Source: BOG-938 sp035524315 (GTDB lineage: Bacteria; Pseudomonadota; Alphaproteobacteria; Caulobacterales; Caulobacteraceae). Taken from it: a DNA stretch of 8,593 nt. The stretch spans positions 1 to 8,593 of the forward strand of contig DATKPD010000053.1 of the NCBI GenBank assembly GCA_035524315.1, in the 5' to 3' direction. A program made the position numbers and the translations under genes. The notes below the pieces were generated by a model, which had not been told where the DNA came from, ran no database searches, and saw nothing but the letters and a program-made list of their open reading frames with translations. Position 1 is the stretch's first letter, and the number at the start of each line of letters is the position of its first letter. Positions 6,045 through 8,593 of this stretch are shown here, one piece after another.

Positions 6045-7577
6045 TCAGATCGAGGGTTGACCGTAACGCGCCGACGCCGGGCCGGATTCGTCCTGGCCGC
6101 GCGCCGAGCCCGCCACCGGGGCCTTGCCCAGGTTCAGGGGGATGGTCTGCAGGCTGTGGCCGCCGTGTTCGCGGGAGATTTCAATGTTGACCACATAATG
6201 CCCCTGGCCGACCGGCTTGCCTGCGTCGTCCTTGCCGTCCCAGGAGGCGCTGTATTTGCCCGGTCCCCTGCTGGGTCGGGTTACGGTCGCGAGTTTGTCC
6301 CCGCCATCGCCGTCGGCGTTGAAGGCCTTCCACCACACATAGTTGCTGTCCAGGAAACGGCGCGGATGCGAGCCCAGGTGGAACAGGGTGCGGACGAGTT
6401 TGCCGTCCTCGTCGGTGATCCAGATCGCGACAAACGGCGGCCTGTATCGGCCGGCGGCGACTTCGGGAATCTCGTAGTCGATGGCGACCTCGAAGCCCGC
6501 TGGCCAGGCTGCCGCCGTGGACGCCGCCGTCCGGATCAGACGGGGGATGGCGTTACCCGTTTGGCGAGGGGCTGCCTTGGGCGGCGCAGAGATGTCCGCC
6601 CAGTCCGGCGTCGCGGCGATCGAGCCGTCGGATTCGACGATGCGGGCCTTCGCGCCCCGGTCTGTGGCGAAGACCAGGCCTTGCGCCGTGGGCATCACCG
6701 ACAGGGCGGTGGCCAGGGCGTCGGCCTCGGCCGCGTGGGCGGTCATCACGGTCACCGTGCGGCGCGGCGCGGGGCTGCCGTCGGTGGGGGAAAGCGTGTG
6801 GTTGACGCGCTCCTGCCCGATCTTGAGGTCGCGGGCGCCGGGACCACTCGTCGCCACCGCCCCCTGGGTCAGGCGGATCACCTCGGCCGGCGCAAGGTTG
6901 TCGGCGACCCCGGCGCTGGCCACGCCTATGCGCCAAGGCTCCAGGCCCGGACCCTGTCCATGGCAGCGCAAGTCGCCACCGATATCCAGCATCAGACCGG
7001 CGGCGTCGGGGGCGGCGCGGGCCGCCGCCGCCAGGGCGGCGTCGATCACATAGCCCTTAGCCAGGGCGTCAACCGTCAGCACGGCGTTGTCCCTGTCAAC
7101 GGTGAGGTTCACCGGGTCGAGGCGGACATCCGCCCGAGCCGCCCGGTCCGCGGCCTTCATCAGCAACGCGGCAGGGGGCGCCACTCCCTGACCTTCGGCT
7201 TGCCGCCATTGGGCCTCCACCTCGCCCAGACGGGCGCTGAAGGCGCCGCCGCTGGCTGCGCGGAAGGCCTCGCATTGCGCGATCACCTGATAGAGGTCTG
7301 CGGACACGGAGACGGGGCCGGTCAGGGCGTTGAGCCTGGTCAGCTCAGAGTCCGCGCGCCATCCGCTCAACACCGCGTCCAGCCGGGCGATCTCCGCCTT
7401 TGCCGCCGCCAAGGCTCGCGCGGACGTTTCGGTGTCGGCCCCAACCACGACCAGATCCAGAGACGTCCCGAGCACGTGATCTTCGTGGAAACGGTGAACC
7501 GCTGCCTGGGCTGGCTGAACCGCGAAAGGAAGCACGGCGGCCGCACCGGCCATCAACCAGGGTAGTTTAGAGTTCAT
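6045..7577 (-). CDS. apbE: ApbE-type FAD:FMN transferase fused to a DUF2271 domain, exported
   Basis: 510 residues; ATG at 7577 with AGGA 8 bases upstream. Signal peptide residues 1-25 (cleavage AQA|AVH). Residues about 27-333 are ApbE-like: LGTSLDL (36-42), LSGWRADSELTRLN (70-83), VDALAKGYVID (169-179), LDIGGDL (197-203), VATSGPGAR (241-249), VNHTLSPTDGSP (258-269) and the Mg-binding-type segment AEADALAT (283-290). ApbE moves FMN from FAD onto a Thr/Ser of periplasmic redox proteins. Deviations: the usual H-x-[IL]-[DN]-P carries Ser263, and the aromatic after ATSG is missing. Residues about 358-484 are DUF2271-like: RPPFVAIWITDEDGKLVRTL, an aromatic WW, GPGKYSASWDGKDDAGKPVGQGHY and EISREHGGH. 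The segment DKLATVTR (427-434) occupies the place where relatives, as I remember them, carry a TGAT-like motif resembling a flavinylation site. It is the first gene of a three-gene operon with PepSY and outer-membrane genes; no FMN_bind substrate gene is visible in the window. Confidence 0.88.
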   Translation of the reverse strand: MNSKLPWLMAGAAAVLPFAVQPAQAAVHRFHEDHVLGTSLDLVVVGADTETSARALAAAKAEIARLDAVLSGWRADSELTRLNALTGPVSVSADLYQVIAQCEAFRAASGGAFSARLGEVEAQWRQAEGQGVAPPAALLMKAADRAARADVRLDPVNLTVDRDNAVLTVDALAKGYVIDAALAAAARAAPDAAGLMLDIGGDLRCHGQGPGLEPWRIGVASAGVADNLAPAEVIRLTQGAVATSGPGARDLKIGQERVNHTLSPTDGSPAPRRTVTVMTAHAAEADALATALSVMPTAQGLVFATDRGAKARIVESDGSIAATPDWADISAPPKAAPRQTGNAIPRLIRTAASTAAAWPAGFEVAIDYEIPEVAAGRYRPPFVAIWITDEDGKLVRTLFHLGSHPRRFLDSNYVWWKAFNADGDGGDKLATVTRPSRGPGKYSASWDGKDDAGKPVGQGHYVVNIEISREHGGHSLQTIPLNLGKAPVAGSARGQDESGPASARYGQPSI

Positions 7578-7725
7578 GGTGGGATCCTTTGCGCTGCGGG
7601 CTGAACACCTAAGGATTGATCCAGCTATTTATCGGCCAAAATAAGGCATTCAGGCGCGACATATATTGAATTAAGGTTGCCTCTAGAATTGTCATATATC
7701 TATGAGGCGCGACTAGACTGAGCGA
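7578..7725 (-). promoter_or_regulatory. AT-rich region upstream of the ApbE-DUF2271 operon, probable promoter/operator
   Basis: This gap differs sharply from its surroundings in base composition (AT-rich at about 7610-7710). It contains an imperfect dyad centred near 7680 (left arm ATATAT-TG-AATT at 7661-7672, right arm AATT-GTC-ATATAT at 7687-7699) and two direct copies of AGGCGCGAC (7652-7660 and 7705-7713) 53 bases apart. No -35/-10 pair close to consensus at 16-18 spacing was found on the - strand. It is the only room for a promoter ahead of the operon if the DUF6644-like genes are not read through. Confidence 0.4.
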
Positions 7726-7830
7726 ATGACCGATCGCGAATTGGTCCGCTGGGAAATATTATCGTTGATCTTGATGTCGTCTTTTGGGTCGGCGCTGACC
7801 GCGGGCTCTCTCGCGGTCAGTGCACCGTAA
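7726..7830 (+). CDS. Possible 34-codon small protein, opposite strand (weak)
   Basis: An ATG at 7726 opens 34 codons ending at TAA (7828-7830): it begins MTDRELVRWEILSLILMSSF and continues with a mildly hydrophobic Ala/Ser/Gly stretch. It lies mostly in a gap otherwise free of genes and overlaps the tail of the DUF6644-like gene on the other strand by 14 bases. A weak + strand promoter-like pair lies ahead (TTGCCT at 7677, TATGAG at 7701, 18-base spacer), but no good ribosome binding site is seen. It could be chance. Confidence 0.15.
   Translation: MTDRELVRWEILSLILMSSFGSALTAGSLAVSAP
7792..7823 (-). terminator. Long hairpin at the end of the DUF6644-like gene pair
   Basis: Bases 7792-7803 (GCGCTGACCGCG) pair with 7812-7823 (CGCGGTCAGTGC): 12 pairs including one G-U, of which CTGACCGCG/CGCGGTCAG are nine perfect pairs, with an 8-base loop. 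The right arm contains the stop codon of the - strand gene (7817-7819). There is no T-run after it on the - strand, so termination would need help or the structure may protect the mRNA 3' end. Confidence 0.45.
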
Positions 7831-8305
7831 AGCCGATCCAGCGGCCGCAGATGATCACCGTGGCCCAAAAGGCAAGGGAAAGACCGGCGGAGATGCGGGC
7901 GTTGACAGGCGGCGGGCCCATGTCCCAGCGATCGACGCCGCTATAGGTGGTGAAGTGGAACAGAACCATATTGAGGCCGGCGCAGGCCATCGCCAGGAAC
8001 TTCAGCTTAAAGGGCGTGTCGTTCACATATTCAACGGCGCGAGATGTGAACAGCAGCCCGCCTGTAATGGCCGCCAACCCGAATGCCGCCCATGTGAATG
8101 GCAACACTTCGGCTGAGATTTGCCGGACCGGACGGTTCTTCGATGCGGCATAGAGCAACCGTAGGTCTAGCACCGAGATGGCGCCGACCATGGTGGTGAT
8201 GCAAATGACGTGAATCGTCTCAATCCAGGGAAACCCGGTGTCGGACGAAGCGATCCATTGAGCGAGCGAAGTGTTCTGAATCCAATTAGCGAATTCTTGA
8301 ACCAT
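7817..8305 (-). CDS. Small multi-pass membrane protein, DUF6644-like
   Basis: 162 residues from ATG at 8305, chosen because AGGAA lies 8 bases upstream and the N-terminus MVQEFANWIQNTSLAQWI matches the way I remember this family starting. The ATG at 8329 (170 residues) is possible and would sit 4 bases after the upstream stop. There are four likely membrane helices at about 27-50, 66-88, 99-119 and 137-157. His32 (IETIHV) and His117 (LFHFTT) lie within or next to helices, and the protein ends in CGRWIGFTVH. The motif set (W.ETIHV, LDLRLL, a K-L-K before helix 3, FH, C-G-R-W-I) is what I associate with DUF6644; the name is from memory, the function is unknown, and haem or quinone contact through the histidines is speculation. 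It is paired with the upstream gene of the same family and probably co-transcribed with it. Confidence 0.65.
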   Translation of the reverse strand: MVQEFANWIQNTSLAQWIASSDTGFPWIETIHVICITTMVGAISVLDLRLLYAASKNRPVRQISAEVLPFTWAAFGLAAITGGLLFTSRAVEYVNDTPFKLKFLAMACAGLNMVLFHFTTYSGVDRWDMGPPPVNARISAGLSLAFWATVIICGRWIGFTVH

Positions 8306-8313
8306 CGATTCAA

Positions 8314-8318
8314 TTCCT
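8314..8318 (-). promoter_or_regulatory. Ribosome binding site deciding the start of the DUF6644-like gene
   Basis: AGGAA on the - strand (8318 down to 8314) is 8 bases from ATG at 8305. No comparable site precedes the alternative ATG at 8329. Confidence 0.45.
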
Positions 8319-8333
8319 GCGATGGGCATGGTT

Positions 8334-8593
8334 TCAACCGTGCTCGGAATAGGCGATCCAGCGACCGCACATGACGATGGCCACCCAGATGGCCAGTGAG
8401 GCAAGGGCGAAGGCGCGGGCGGTCCAGGGCAAGCCTACGGCCTCGCCCCAGCCGTCCGCGCGGCTTTGCACGACCTTATGAAACGCCGCGGTCAGCGCGC
8501 CTATGACAACGATCAGCAGCATCTTGAGGCGGAAGACGTTGTTCATCAGCTCGCGCGCCGGCTCGGCGATGGTCAGCACTGTGCCGGTGAGCA
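8334..8593 (-). CDS. Second DUF6644-like membrane protein, N-terminus outside the window
   Basis: The frame is open from the right edge of the window, and about 86 C-terminal residues are visible. The GTG at 8579 is internal to a conserved stretch (TGTVLTIAEPARELM), so it is not the start. The visible part carries the same landmarks as the downstream neighbour: 'NVFRLKMLLI' matching 'TPFKLKFLAM', a helix ending in FHK, a polar loop with 'PWTARAFALASLAIWVAIVMCGRWI', and a short polar tail (AYSEHG). Two membrane helices lie in this part. It ends 28 bases before the preferred start of the downstream gene, making a tandem paralogous pair that may form a hetero-oligomer (inference). Confidence 0.65.
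   Translation of the reverse strand, partial: LTGTVLTIAEPARELMNNVFRLKMLLIVVIGALTAAFHKVVQSRADGWGEAVGLPWTARAFALASLAIWVAIVMCGRWIAYSEHG

Noticed and set aside
6057..7565. A 502-codon open frame on the + strand opposite the ApbE-DUF2271 gene
   Set aside because: Its composition is Gly/Arg/His-rich with no recognisable domain, and it exactly shadows a clear enzyme on the other strand; such frames are expected at high GC.
1..8593. CRISPR array, insertion sequence, prophage, tRNA or rRNA
   Set aside because: No regularly spaced repeats, transposase or integrase motifs, terminal inverted repeats, or tRNA-like cloverleaf were seen on either strand.

Overview
The window is GC-rich (except one AT-rich intergenic patch at about 7610-7710) and densely coding. 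Its protein families and base composition suggest a Gram-negative alphaproteobacterium, perhaps Caulobacterales or Sphingomonadales. That placement is inference from style and families; there is no rRNA or other marker here. Almost every product is predicted to be exported or membrane-bound, so the whole window looks like envelope redox machinery.

Left half, + strand (1-4412): a 5'-truncated YncE/YVTN-type beta-propeller, then a secreted two-domain ABM-fold (monooxygenase-like) protein, a secreted single-domain cupin, a dihaem c-type cytochrome lipoprotein, and a second, full-length YncE-type propeller. The two propellers are clear paralogues and share three cysteines at identical spacing. 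All five genes point the same way with gaps of about 27-128 bases, so they could form one or two transcription units. At least two, and probably three, of the four complete genes start with TTG.

Middle and right, - strand (4556-8593), converging on the first block: reading leftwards, a tandem pair of small membrane proteins (recognised as DUF6644-like; the first is cut by the window end), an AT-rich gap of about 240 bases, and then a compact three-gene operon. That operon encodes an ApbE-type FAD:FMN transferase fused to a C-terminal DUF2271 domain, a PepSY-associated inner-membrane protein, and a predicted outer-membrane beta-barrel protein. The order spans periplasm, inner membrane and outer membrane, as expected of an extracytoplasmic flavin-based electron-transfer or metal/cofactor-handling system.

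Working model (inference): the left cluster is a periplasmic oxidation module in which a cytochrome c carries electrons for a reaction involving the propellers, cupin and ABM protein, and the right operon is a separate flavinylation-linked redox module. No substrate can be named from the sequence. No tRNA, rRNA, CRISPR array, insertion sequence or phage gene was seen. The longest stretch without a confident gene is about 240 bases (7578-7816).
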